This document shows, piece by piece, positions 14,034 through 22,121 of a DNA stretch of 30,652 bases. Each line of letters opens with the position of its first letter. The first letter of the stretch is position 1. The notes under the pieces were generated by a model that did no database searches, was not told where the DNA came from, and saw only the letters and a program-made list of their open reading frames with translations. The translations under genes were made by a program, and so were the position numbers. The stretch is from Treponema_I sp045631425 (GTDB lineage Bacteria > Spirochaetota > Spirochaetia > Treponematales > Treponemataceae). The DNA is taken from positions 1-30,652 of the forward strand of contig JAZQUR010000059.1 of the NCBI GenBank assembly GCA_045631425.1. Reading direction: 5' to 3'.

Positions 14034-14239
14034 TGACAGAATACGACTACGATACAGATATCGCTGTGCAAAGAGAAGAAGCCTTTAACGAGGGCATAAG
14101 TGTTGGTATTTCAAAGGGTACTGAACAAGCAAAAATTGAAACTGCTAGGAATATGTTAAAAAATGATATATCTCTTGAAATAGTTGCTCAATGTACAGAA
14201 CTTCCTCTTGAAAAAGTGAAAGAGCTAAGTGAGTCTTAG
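14027..14239 (+). CDS. Stand-alone Rpn C-terminal-domain protein
   Basis: 70 residues whose first 23 are identical to residues 227-249 of the upstream Rpn protein, with only synonymous base changes between the copies. After that it diverges: a longer linker (ISVGISKGTEQAK), then a helix pair, ISLEIVAQCTELPLEKVKEL, related to the Rpn one. The ATG overlaps the Rpn stop (7-bp overlap), and GGA lies 6 bases upstream. The two copies are 188 bp apart, not a multiple of three, so this is a separate frame with its own start and cannot be a read-through tail. It lacks the nuclease core. It may be a stand-alone inhibitor of the Rpn nuclease, or debris of a 3'-end exchange. Confidence 0.65.
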   Translation: MLMTEYDYDTDIAVQREEAFNEGISVGISKGTEQAKIETARNMLKNDISLEIVAQCTELPLEKVKELSES

Positions 14240-14249
14240 AAACTTGTTA

Positions 14250-14642
14250 TTATGCTGTGAAATTTAGCATAGAACCTGATGTTAAAGCAGCTGCACCGCC
14301 TGTTGCGTAAGGAATTGCTTTTGCTATGGCTAGAGTATCTTGTATTTTTGATTGGTAGTCTTTTATCATAGCATCAACTTGTTTTTCATCAAGGGTGATA
14401 TTGTTTTCTGCCACCGTTTTTGGTTGTGTGTGTTTCATTGATGAAAGGTGTTCTATTAAGCGATTTAAGATTTGAACTTTGTCTAAGGCGATGCCATGTT
14501 GATGTTCTGAGGCTGCAACTCCAGAAATATGTTCTAATTGTGAATACATAACCATATTGGCAGCAACTGGAACATGGATTTTTCCAGATGAACTTGTGAG
14601 AACATTTCCGTAATATGCATTCATTGTACTTAAGTTTGTCAT
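14250..14642 (-). CDS. Hypothetical protein, 130 residues
   Basis: No signal peptide or membrane segment, and no family I recognise. GAGG lies 11 bases before the ATG (14642). The middle has several histidines (LEHISG, EHQHG, EHLSSMKH), then a predicted helical stretch (DEKQVDAMIKDYQSKIQDTL) and a small-residue tail (YATGGAAALTSGS). It stands divergent from uvrB and converges with the Rpn-domain gene, 10 bp away. Even codon use and a sensible ribosome site favour a real gene. Confidence 0.65.
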   Translation of the reverse strand: MTNLSTMNAYYGNVLTSSSGKIHVPVAANMVMYSQLEHISGVAASEHQHGIALDKVQILNRLIEHLSSMKHTQPKTVAENNITLDEKQVDAMIKDYQSKIQDTLAIAKAIPYATGGAAALTSGSMLNFTA

Positions 14643-14783
14643 TATAATTTAAGCCTCTATTGGAATTTTCGGATTTTACAGAGTAAGAGTTTAGAAAAAA
14701 AGCTAAAAAAGTGGGTATTTGTTTTACGAGTCCATTTAGAAAAAATACTATACATTTGTTTTTGATTTTGATAAAATGATTTT

Positions 14784-16781
14784 ATGAGACCATTCAAAGT
14801 AGAAGCTCCTTATGAGCCATCTGGGGACCAACCAGAAGCAATTGCGGCCTTGTCAAAAGGATTTTTGGCTGGAGATAAATATCAAACCTTAAAGGGTGTA
14901 ACTGGTTCTGGAAAAACCTTTACTATGGCGAAAATTATTGAGGCGGTGCAACGGCCAACTTTGGTTATTAGCCACAATAAAACTTTGGCTGCTCAGCTTT
15001 ATCGAGAGTTTAAAAGTTTTTTTCCAAATAATGCGGTTGAATATTTTGTTTCATATTATGATTATTATCAGCCAGAGGCTTATGTGCCTGCTCGGGATTT
15101 GTATATCGAAAAAGATGCTTCTATAAATGATGAAATTGACCGTATGCGTTTGGCGGCAACTTACGCCTTGATGGAGCGGCGGGATGTTATTGTTGTGGCA
15201 ACGGTTTCTTGTATTTATGGGCTTGGTATGCCTGATTTGTACAAGGAAATGCGTGTTCATATTGAAAAGGGCCAAGTTTTGGATACAAATAAATTGGCTT
15301 CTCAGCTTGTATCCCTTCAATACGAGCGAAATGATATGGTTTTAGACCGTGGAAAGTTCCGTCTTCGTGGGGATTTAATCGAGATTTATCCGGCTTATAT
15401 GGAAACGGATGAGGCATATCGCATCGAGCTTGATTTTGATGAAGTGGTGAGCATCCGCCGATTTCACACCATTGATGGCCATATAATCGAAGAACTTGAT
15501 GAAACTACGATTTATCCTGCAAAGCACTTTGTTGTTCCAGCTGAAATGTTAAAAAATGCCACTGACAGAATTCGGGAAGAAATGATTGAGCAAGTGGCTG
15601 CTTTGCAAAATGCTGGGAAAATCTTGGAAGCTGAAAGGCTAAAAACTCGCACAACTTGTGATATTGAAATGCTTTTGGAAATGGGGCGATGTCCGGGAAT
15701 CGAAAATTATTCTGGGCCTATTTCTGGGCGAAAATCTGGAGAGCCTCCTGCAACACTTTTGCATTATTTTCCAGATGATTTTTTGTGTTTAATCGATGAA
15801 TCCCACGTTACAGTGAGTCAAATCGGGGCAATGTATGAAGGAGACCGAAGTCGTAAGCAAAATTTGATTGATTTTGGTTTCCGTTTGCCATCCGCCTTGG
15901 ATAATCGTCCTCTAAAAATTGACGAGTTTGAAAAAAAGATGAATCAAGTGATTTATGTTTCTGCAACTCCAAATGATCTTGAAAAAAAGCGTAGCACTCG
16001 GATTGTTGAGCAACTTATTCGTCCAACTGGTTTGCTAGATCCTATTGTGGAAGTTCGGCAAACTGAAGGCCAGATGGAAGACATTTATCGGGAAGTTCAA
16101 GAGCGGATTTCCAAAAATGAACGTAGCTTGATTTTGACTTTGACTAAAAAAATGGCTGAAGATTTGACTGATTATCTAACGGACTTAAATCTGAAAGTAA
16201 AATATATTCACTCGGAAGTGGAAACTATTGAGCGGGTGGAAATCCTAAAAGGCTTGCGAGCTGGGGAATTTGATGTTTTGGTAGGTATCAATCTTTTGCG
16301 GGAAGGAATTGACTTACCAGAAGTTTCTTTTATTGGGATTTTGGACGCGGACAAAATCGGATTTTTGCGGTCTACCACCAGTTTGATTCAGATAATTGGA
16401 CGGGCTGCCCGTAACGCCAACGGAAAAGTTGTAATGTATGCTGACAGAATGAGCCCTGCTATGAAAGAAGCCATTGATGAAACAAAGCATCGTCGGGAAG
16501 TGCAAAGTGCTTACAACGAAAAACACGGAATTACACCGAAAACTGTTTCAAAAGCTATTGATGATATGCTGGTTCGAGAAAAGCAAGAAAAAGAAGCAGA
16601 TGCTGCAACTGAAATGTCTGTTCTCTTAAACAGTTTTAATATGTTTAATCCAAAGGAAAGAAAAAAACTTTACAAGGCTTTGGAAAATCAGATGAACGAA
16701 CACGCAGAACGGCTTGAGTTTGAACTTGCGGCTAGTATTCGTGATAAAATTCTTGCATTGAAGGAACAGTACGGAGAATGA
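14784..16781 (+). CDS. uvrB: Excinuclease ABC subunit B
   Basis: 665 residues, the usual UvrB length. Walker A GVTGSGKT at 38-45, the beta-hairpin region around YYDYYQPEAYVP (about 90-101), the DESH helicase motif near 337, GINLLREGIDLPE, then QIIGRAARN (motif VI), and the C-terminal UVR domain (ENQMNEHAERLEFELAASIR) that contacts UvrC. UvrB is the damage-verifying helicase of nucleotide excision repair, loaded by UvrA. No clear Shine-Dalgarno precedes the ATG. Its TGA overlaps the ATG of the MBL-fold gene (ATGA), so the two are translationally coupled. Confidence 0.97.
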   Translation: MRPFKVEAPYEPSGDQPEAIAALSKGFLAGDKYQTLKGVTGSGKTFTMAKIIEAVQRPTLVISHNKTLAAQLYREFKSFFPNNAVEYFVSYYDYYQPEAYVPARDLYIEKDASINDEIDRMRLAATYALMERRDVIVVATVSCIYGLGMPDLYKEMRVHIEKGQVLDTNKLASQLVSLQYERNDMVLDRGKFRLRGDLIEIYPAYMETDEAYRIELDFDEVVSIRRFHTIDGHIIEELDETTIYPAKHFVVPAEMLKNATDRIREEMIEQVAALQNAGKILEAERLKTRTTCDIEMLLEMGRCPGIENYSGPISGRKSGEPPATLLHYFPDDFLCLIDESHVTVSQIGAMYEGDRSRKQNLIDFGFRLPSALDNRPLKIDEFEKKMNQVIYVSATPNDLEKKRSTRIVEQLIRPTGLLDPIVEVRQTEGQMEDIYREVQERISKNERSLILTLTKKMAEDLTDYLTDLNLKVKYIHSEVETIERVEILKGLRAGEFDVLVGINLLREGIDLPEVSFIGILDADKIGFLRSTTSLIQIIGRAARNANGKVVMYADRMSPAMKEAIDETKHRREVQSAYNEKHGITPKTVSKAIDDMLVREKQEKEADAATEMSVLLNSFNMFNPKERKKLYKALENQMNEHAERLEFELAASIRDKILALKEQYGE

Positions 16782-17683
16782 GCAATTTACGATTAACAGT
16801 TTTAGGAAGCGGCACAAGTCACGGGATTCCTGTAATTGCTTGTGATTGTAAGGTTTGCAATTCCACTGACCCAAAGGATAAACGATATCGAGCTAGTGTT
16901 TTTGTGGAGTTAGAAAGTGATGTTCCTTTGAACGAGGGAGAATATCCAACTTCTTTTGTAATTGATGTTGGACCAGAGTTTCGTCTTCAGTGCATTGAAC
17001 ATAAAATCAAGCATTTAGACGCGGTTTTGATTACCCACGGACACGCAGACCATTTAAATGGATTGGATGATATTCGGATTTTTTCCCATACTCAAGGTTG
17101 CGTTGGCAAAAGTGATGCAGAAGCTCCAAATCCTATTGAGATTTATGCCAACACTCCTTGCGAAAATGATATTAAGCGGCGTTTTGATTATGTTTATAAA
17201 AATACCCAAGAAGGGGGCGGTAAACCTCGTTTTGATGTGGTAAATACTGACAAAACTGGAGCCTCTTTTGAAATCCCTGGAAAATTTGGCATAATTTATT
17301 GCACAGCAGTTCCGATTATGCACGGGAATTTGCCAGTGAACGGATATTTGCTTCAAACAGAAAGGGGCAGAATGGATAACGCCATCGCCTATATCACTGA
17401 TTGTAATTTTATCCCAGAATCAAGTTTCGATTTAATAAAAGGGGTAAATCACTTGATAATTGACGGCCTTCGGGAGCGTGAGCATACAACCCACTTTAAT
17501 TTTAACCAGGCTCTAGAGGCTGCCTCAAAAGTTGGAGCAAAACACACTTGGTTTACCCATATTTGCCACAATTTTTCTTATGAGGAAATAAACAAAATCC
17601 TAGCAGAACGAAAAGAAAGCTATCCAACTCTAGCTGGAAAAGACGTTACTGTGGAATCAGCTTATGATGGAATGGTAATTTAA
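16778..17683 (+). CDS. MBL-fold metal-dependent hydrolase (PhnP-like)
   Basis: 301 residues. It opens with TVLGSGTSHGIPVIACDC and VCNSTDP, typical of the PhnP/YycJ-type branch, then the zinc motif THGHADHLNG (HxHxDH) and later histidines (IMHGN, ITDCNFIP, DGLREREHTTHF, FTHICHNF). The fold is complete. PhnP cleaves cyclic ribose phosphates; other members act on nucleic acids or as phosphodiesterases, so the substrate is open. It overlaps uvrB by 4 bp, so it is probably produced with it, but a role in repair is only suggested by position. Heptamers begin at its stop codon. Confidence 0.88.
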   Translation: MSNLRLTVLGSGTSHGIPVIACDCKVCNSTDPKDKRYRASVFVELESDVPLNEGEYPTSFVIDVGPEFRLQCIEHKIKHLDAVLITHGHADHLNGLDDIRIFSHTQGCVGKSDAEAPNPIEIYANTPCENDIKRRFDYVYKNTQEGGGKPRFDVVNTDKTGASFEIPGKFGIIYCTAVPIMHGNLPVNGYLLQTERGRMDNAIAYITDCNFIPESSFDLIKGVNHLIIDGLREREHTTHFNFNQALEAASKVGAKHTWFTHICHNFSYEEINKILAERKESYPTLAGKDVTVESAYDGMVI

Positions 17684-17717
17684 ATTCAGAATTCTGAATT
17701 CTGAATTCTGAATTCTG
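17683..17717. repeat. Heptamer array, 5 units
   Basis: AATTCAG followed by four AATTCTG units, containing overlapping GAATTC palindromes. It begins at the last base of the MBL-fold gene's stop and is a purer array than the others in the window. No hairpin core lies next to it. Confidence 0.9.
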
Positions 17718-17795
17718 AATTTAAAAATCCTCCTTGCTCAAACCCCTTATATTTCATATAATAAGCCATATTTTTTTTCTTGGAGATAAAACACA

Positions 17796-19211
17796 ATGGG
17801 CGGTATTTTTGGCGTTGTTTCAAAAGAAGATTGTTCTTTAGATTTGTTTTTTGGAGTTGATTATCACTCTCACCTAGGCACTCGAAAGGGTGGACTTGCA
17901 ATTTATCAAGATAACGACACTTTTATTAGAAAAATTCACAATATTCAAAATTCTCCATTTCGTACAAAGTTTGAAAACGACATTAACGAAATGCACGGAA
18001 AACTTGGTATTGGTTGTATTTCTGATTTTGAATCCCAACCACTTTTGGTACATTCTCCATTGGGACGTTTTGCTATTACCACAGTTGGTCATGTTTCCAA
18101 CAAAGCAGAACTTGTAAAAGAAATTCTAGAAGAAGGTTTCACCCATTTTAACGAAACTCAAGAAGGTGAAATCAACCAAACCGAATTGATTTTGGCCCTT
18201 ATCAACAGAAAAGACTCTATCCTTGAAGGAATTAAATACGTTCAAGAAAAAATTCAAGGTTCTATCACAATGCTTGTAATGACTCCAGAGGGAATCTACG
18301 GGGCTCGTGATAAAATGGGACGCACTCCACTTCAAATTGGTCACAAGGATTCTGGCTTTTGTTTTAGTTTTGAAAGCCATGCCTACGTAAATCTTGGCTA
18401 CAACGATTACAAAGAACTTGGTCCTGGAGAAATCGTATTTGCCACCGCAGACAAAATCGAAGTTTTACAAGAACCTGGCAAAAAAATGAAAATCTGTACA
18501 TTCTTGTGGTGCTACTACGGATATCCAACTTCATCCTACGAAGGTGTGAACGTAGAACAGATGCGCTACAACTGCGGAAAATTCCTTGCAAAACGTGATA
18601 AAGGAAATATTGAGCCAGATTCAATTGCCGGTGTTCCAGATTCAGGAACAGCCCACGCTATTGGATATGCAAACGAGTCTGGTATTCCATTTGCTCGTCC
18701 ATTTATTAAATACACACCAACTTGGCCACGTTCATTTATGCCAGCAAATCAAGCACAACGGGATTTAATTGCAAAAATGAAACTTATTCCTGTGCAACAA
18801 TTGATTAAGGGCAAAAAAATCCTTTTGATTGATGACTCTATCGTTCGTGGAACTCAGCTTCGAGAAACCACAGACTTTTTATATCAATCTGGAGCAAAAG
18901 AAGTTCACGTTCGTCCTGCTTGTCCACCAATTATGTTTGGTTGTAAATATCTAAACTTCTCCCGTTCAAAAACAGAGCTTGATTTAATCACTCGTCGTAT
19001 TATTTTTAAACGAGAAGGTGGAAATGTGCCTCTAGAAGTGCTAAAAGAATACTGCAACCCAGACAGTCCAAAATATGAAGAAATGATTAACGATATTAAA
19101 AATCAACTTCACTTTACGACTTTGCGTTATCATCGCCTTGACGATATGCTTGAAAGTATCGGAATTGATAAGGAATGTTTGTGTACATATTGTTGGAACG
19201 GTGAAGAATAA
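17796..19211 (+). CDS. PurF-like amidophosphoribosyltransferase homologue lacking Cys1
   Basis: 471 residues. The N-terminal half is the Ntn glutamine amidotransferase fold (DYHSHLGTRKGGLAIY, RTKFENDINEMHGKLGIGC), and the C-terminal half a phosphoribosyltransferase with the PRPP motif LLIDDSIVRGTQL (Asp346-Asp347). PurF normally begins Met-Cys-Gly; here the second residue is Gly (MGGIFGVV), so the nucleophile that hydrolyses glutamine is missing. Cysteines placed like the iron-sulphur ligands of Bacillus PurF remain (FLWCYYGYP, FGCKYL, CLCTYCW). It may use free ammonia, or have a regulatory or other phosphoribosyl role. GGAG lies 12 bases before the ATG and a strong terminator follows. Confidence 0.85.
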   Translation: MGGIFGVVSKEDCSLDLFFGVDYHSHLGTRKGGLAIYQDNDTFIRKIHNIQNSPFRTKFENDINEMHGKLGIGCISDFESQPLLVHSPLGRFAITTVGHVSNKAELVKEILEEGFTHFNETQEGEINQTELILALINRKDSILEGIKYVQEKIQGSITMLVMTPEGIYGARDKMGRTPLQIGHKDSGFCFSFESHAYVNLGYNDYKELGPGEIVFATADKIEVLQEPGKKMKICTFLWCYYGYPTSSYEGVNVEQMRYNCGKFLAKRDKGNIEPDSIAGVPDSGTAHAIGYANESGIPFARPFIKYTPTWPRSFMPANQAQRDLIAKMKLIPVQQLIKGKKILLIDDSIVRGTQLRETTDFLYQSGAKEVHVRPACPPIMFGCKYLNFSRSKTELDLITRRIIFKREGGNVPLEVLKEYCNPDSPKYEEMINDIKNQLHFTTLRYHRLDDMLESIGIDKECLCTYCWNGEE

Positions 19212-19238
19212 TTTAGAAGAATTATATAATTGATAAAA

Positions 19239-19275
19239 AAAGCCCAAAGAATCACAAGTTCTTTGGGCTTTACTT
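19239..19275. terminator. Strong bidirectional terminator
   Basis: AAAGCCCAAAGAA (19239-19251) pairs perfectly with TTCTTTGGGCTTT (19259-19271), loop 7, with A's on the left and T's on the right. It serves the PurF-like gene (+) and the GltS-type gene (-). Confidence 0.95.
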
Positions 19276-19299
19276 TTAGAGATGATTTAAAAGATTTAT

Positions 19300-20712
19300 T
19301 TATGCATCTTTTGCTTCAATATCTTGTTTTTGTGCTGATTTAGCTTTTTTGTTTAACTTAAAAATCATAAACAATAGAATTGCAAGATAAACCGTTGCCA
19401 ATCCCACAACACCAAAACACCAACCTGTTGATTTTGGTGCTAAACTTACTAAAATCAAAACTGGCGCACCAAAAGCAATACCAGTTCCACTTCCAGAAAC
19501 TAAGTTGTTTGCTGCTGGAGTTTCAAAATCTGGGTCGATTTCTCTTAAAAGAAGGATTCCAGAACTAATTGTTCCTGTAAGCATACCAAACATACTTAAA
19601 AAGCCTTCTTCTTTGTAGTCTGGGTAAATCTTGTTACAGATAACCTTTAGGAAAGCAAAAGTTACAATTCCACCAATAATTGATGTAAGAGCAAAAGGAA
19701 TCCAAAGTCCAGAAATATCATCAAAATCGATAGATGCAATACCTGCAATAATCATAATATCAAAGGCAAGTCCAGAAATACGACTTAGCAAATAGTTATT
19801 TTGATATTGGCGTTTCATCAAGTTGATTTTTGTTAGGCCAGACATAATTGCTTTTAATAAAAGAGCCATCAATGAACCAACGATAAAATTAAATCCCCAT
19901 AAAAGTGGTGATATTGTAGCAGCTACACCTGGAAGATGATTTCCAAGTAAATCTGTAACAAACTTAATCACAAGGAAAGTTGCAAGATAAACAAGGATAA
20001 TCAAAGCCATTTGCATAGAAAGCTTATCGATTGATTGTGAAATTGGAATTTCGTTTTTATCTTGGAAAGTATCAATAGTGATTGAACCAGAAATATCTTC
20101 GTGAGCTTCTTTGTGTAGTCTAGCTTTTTTTTGTTGGAAGTTGATGTAAATAACACCTACAATACAAGCACATAAAAATCCCGCAGCGGCTATTGCTAAA
20201 CCATAGGATTGTCCGCCAACAAATCCTAGACTTTCATAAGTTGTTCCAACATTGTTTGCTTGTCCTGGACCTTGTCCGTATCCCATTGGAAGTAAAATCC
20301 CTGAAGCCTTGAAAAGACTTGGCATAACTGTAAATGCTAAAGTTAAAGAAATTGCAAGTCCTACAATACATTGAACAAGATATGTACTAACAATCAAAGC
20401 ACCATTTTTTAATGCTAACTTCGCACCTTGTTTTGAACTTTCTTTTTTCTCGATTTTTAGTGAAAGTGCGATAAATCCGATTGCAATTCCATGATATGTA
20501 ACCATTTCTAGGAATTTTGGATCAATAGGAACCCAATCAAATGATTTTATCAAAAGTAAAATAAAACCTGCTAAAACCGATGTTGGCATTAGAGTTTTTT
20601 TGATAAGTGGAATTCTGTGACGTAAAATGTTTGAAATTACAAGCATTAACGCAATAATTCCAATCTGAATTAACATATTCCACAGTTGTGTGTTCGCAGC
20701 TGAATAATCCAT
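19300..20712 (-). CDS. gltS: GltS-type sodium:glutamate symporter
   Basis: 470 residues with about eleven to twelve hydrophobic helices. Two inverted halves each carry a family pore loop: LPMGYGQGPGQANNVG in the first, GMLTGTISSGILLLREIDP in the second. The family imports glutamate with Na+. The central loop (about 190-230) is long and charged, and the C-terminus is a basic/acidic tail. GGAGG precedes the ATG. It starts 18 bp after the acyltransferase gene ends, on the same strand, so the two likely form an operon. The substrate could be another dicarboxylic amino acid. Confidence 0.88.
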   Translation of the reverse strand: MDYSAANTQLWNMLIQIGIIALMLVISNILRHRIPLIKKTLMPTSVLAGFILLLIKSFDWVPIDPKFLEMVTYHGIAIGFIALSLKIEKKESSKQGAKLALKNGALIVSTYLVQCIVGLAISLTLAFTVMPSLFKASGILLPMGYGQGPGQANNVGTTYESLGFVGGQSYGLAIAAAGFLCACIVGVIYINFQQKKARLHKEAHEDISGSITIDTFQDKNEIPISQSIDKLSMQMALIILVYLATFLVIKFVTDLLGNHLPGVAATISPLLWGFNFIVGSLMALLLKAIMSGLTKINLMKRQYQNNYLLSRISGLAFDIMIIAGIASIDFDDISGLWIPFALTSIIGGIVTFAFLKVICNKIYPDYKEEGFLSMFGMLTGTISSGILLLREIDPDFETPAANNLVSGSGTGIAFGAPVLILVSLAPKSTGWCFGVVGLATVYLAILLFMIFKLNKKAKSAQKQDIEAKDA

Positions 20713-20730
20713 AGATCCTCCATATTTATT

Positions 20731-21954
20731 CTATTGTGAAATATTTTTTATTGCTGTAAAGCAAGAAAGATATTTTCTTACGTTAATTAGTTTTTCTGAT
20801 TTTAGTTCGTAATGTAGATTTCCACTTGCAGAGAAAACCAATGTTTTTTTGCCATGAATAGAAATGTCTGGAATGTCTGCAAAAGGAATCTCTAATGATT
20901 TTGAATCAGTTTCAAAAACAAATCTGTCTATGTACATTTTGAAAGTTCCCTTTCCGTGACAAGTTTCTTCGTGATTTTCTGTGAAATTGAATAATTCAAC
21001 ATCTGTGTCAAAGAAAAGTGATTCTTTATTATCTGTATTTTCTTTTACGAAGTCAGCGAAATATTTTTCTTGGAAATCGTCCCATTGTTCTACAGTTTTG
21101 AAATCGAAGTTTTCTGGGAAATATCCATAAGTGTCTAGAGTTGTTTCCATTCCACAGTTTTTACAGATAATCTGTTTTTTTGTAGAAGTGATATTATCGA
21201 TTGTGTGGCATTTTGGACAAACACAATATCCTGTTTCAAATCCAAGAGTTGGAGTTTTACCCTTGTATGCAATAGGATTTTTTGCTTGTGTTTCGTATGC
21301 GTTTTCAGATAAATCTTCTCGAATGTGTTGAGTGATTTCTTCTGGAGTCATTTCTTTTAGTTCTTCTGGAGTGTAAATCTTTACAAGTTTTCCAGTAAGT
21401 TTTCCTTTTCGAATACCTTTTCCCCAACGTGGAGTTGTAAAATATCCACCTTCAAACTTAAAGGTTGCAAGACTTGCGTTTGAGGCTTTTACAAGTTTCC
21501 CTGTTGCATCAAAGATTTCACAAGTTTTTCCGTTGAAGCTTCTGTTTCCTTCTGGAAAAAGAGCCACGTTTTTACCAGTTCGAAGATAGCGAATCATCTT
21601 CATTACAGTGAGAGTGTCAGAACTTCCCTTGATTTTTGCGATTGGTTCGAAAACGTATTTTAGTAATTTTCCATAAATACCAGCACGATAAACGTGTTCA
21701 CTGGCAACAAAGTACATCTGCTTTTTGAAAGCTAATCCAACTAAGGCAGGGTCTAAATCTGTGTTGTGATTTGATACAACTAGGTATGAACCTTTGATAG
21801 GTGGGATAACTTCATATTCGTAATTATATATCCTTTTCAAAAATGGACGCACAATAACAATGATTGCATTCCAAAGGCGAATGTGTCGTTTATATTTTCT
21901 TTCTTCTCTGCGTTTTTCTTTTGCAGCATTCTTTTCTTTTTGATTTTTGCTCAT
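20731..21954 (-). CDS. PlsC-like acyltransferase with C-terminal zinc ribbon
   Basis: 407 residues. After a lysine/arginine-rich start (1-25) and a hydrophobic segment (about 27-40) come the acyltransferase motifs NHNTDLD (His63, Asp68) and FPEGNRS (133-139). The family transfers acyl chains to lysophosphatidate at the inner membrane face. Unlike ordinary PlsC (about 250 residues), it carries a zinc-ribbon-like block with Cys246/Cys249 and Cys264/Cys267 (CPKC, then CKNC) and about 130 further residues. The ribbon suggests a nucleic-acid or protein contact. TATAAT lies only 8 bases before the ATG and no ribosome site is visible, so the mRNA may be leaderless. Confidence 0.85.
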   Translation of the reverse strand: MSKNQKEKNAAKEKRREERKYKRHIRLWNAIIVIVRPFLKRIYNYEYEVIPPIKGSYLVVSNHNTDLDPALVGLAFKKQMYFVASEHVYRAGIYGKLLKYVFEPIAKIKGSSDTLTVMKMIRYLRTGKNVALFPEGNRSFNGKTCEIFDATGKLVKASNASLATFKFEGGYFTTPRWGKGIRKGKLTGKLVKIYTPEELKEMTPEEITQHIREDLSENAYETQAKNPIAYKGKTPTLGFETGYCVCPKCHTIDNITSTKKQIICKNCGMETTLDTYGYFPENFDFKTVEQWDDFQEKYFADFVKENTDNKESLFFDTDVELFNFTENHEETCHGKGTFKMYIDRFVFETDSKSLEIPFADIPDISIHGKKTLVFSASGNLHYELKSEKLINVRKYLSCFTAIKNISQ

Positions 21955-21962
21955 ATTCTGAC

Positions 21963-21968
21963 ATTATA
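21963..21968 (-). promoter_or_regulatory. -10 box abutting the acyltransferase start
   Basis: On the minus strand TATAAT is followed by eight bases and then ATG 21954. Transcription would start at about 21956, within a few bases of the start codon. No Shine-Dalgarno lies between. The -35 is unclear (TTCCAT-like at 17 bp). The rest of 21975-22121 shows only AT-rich sequence. Confidence 0.55.
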
Positions 21969-22121
21969 CAATAAAATGTAATAAAATGGAATGGAGAAAA
22001 CGCAAAAAATTATCCATTTTCTAATTTGCTTATAGAATATTGAGGAAAAAGCAAAAAAACTGTTCAGGTAGTTTTCGCATTTTTATGAGTAAATAATGAT
22101 GAAAATGAAAAATTAATGAGG

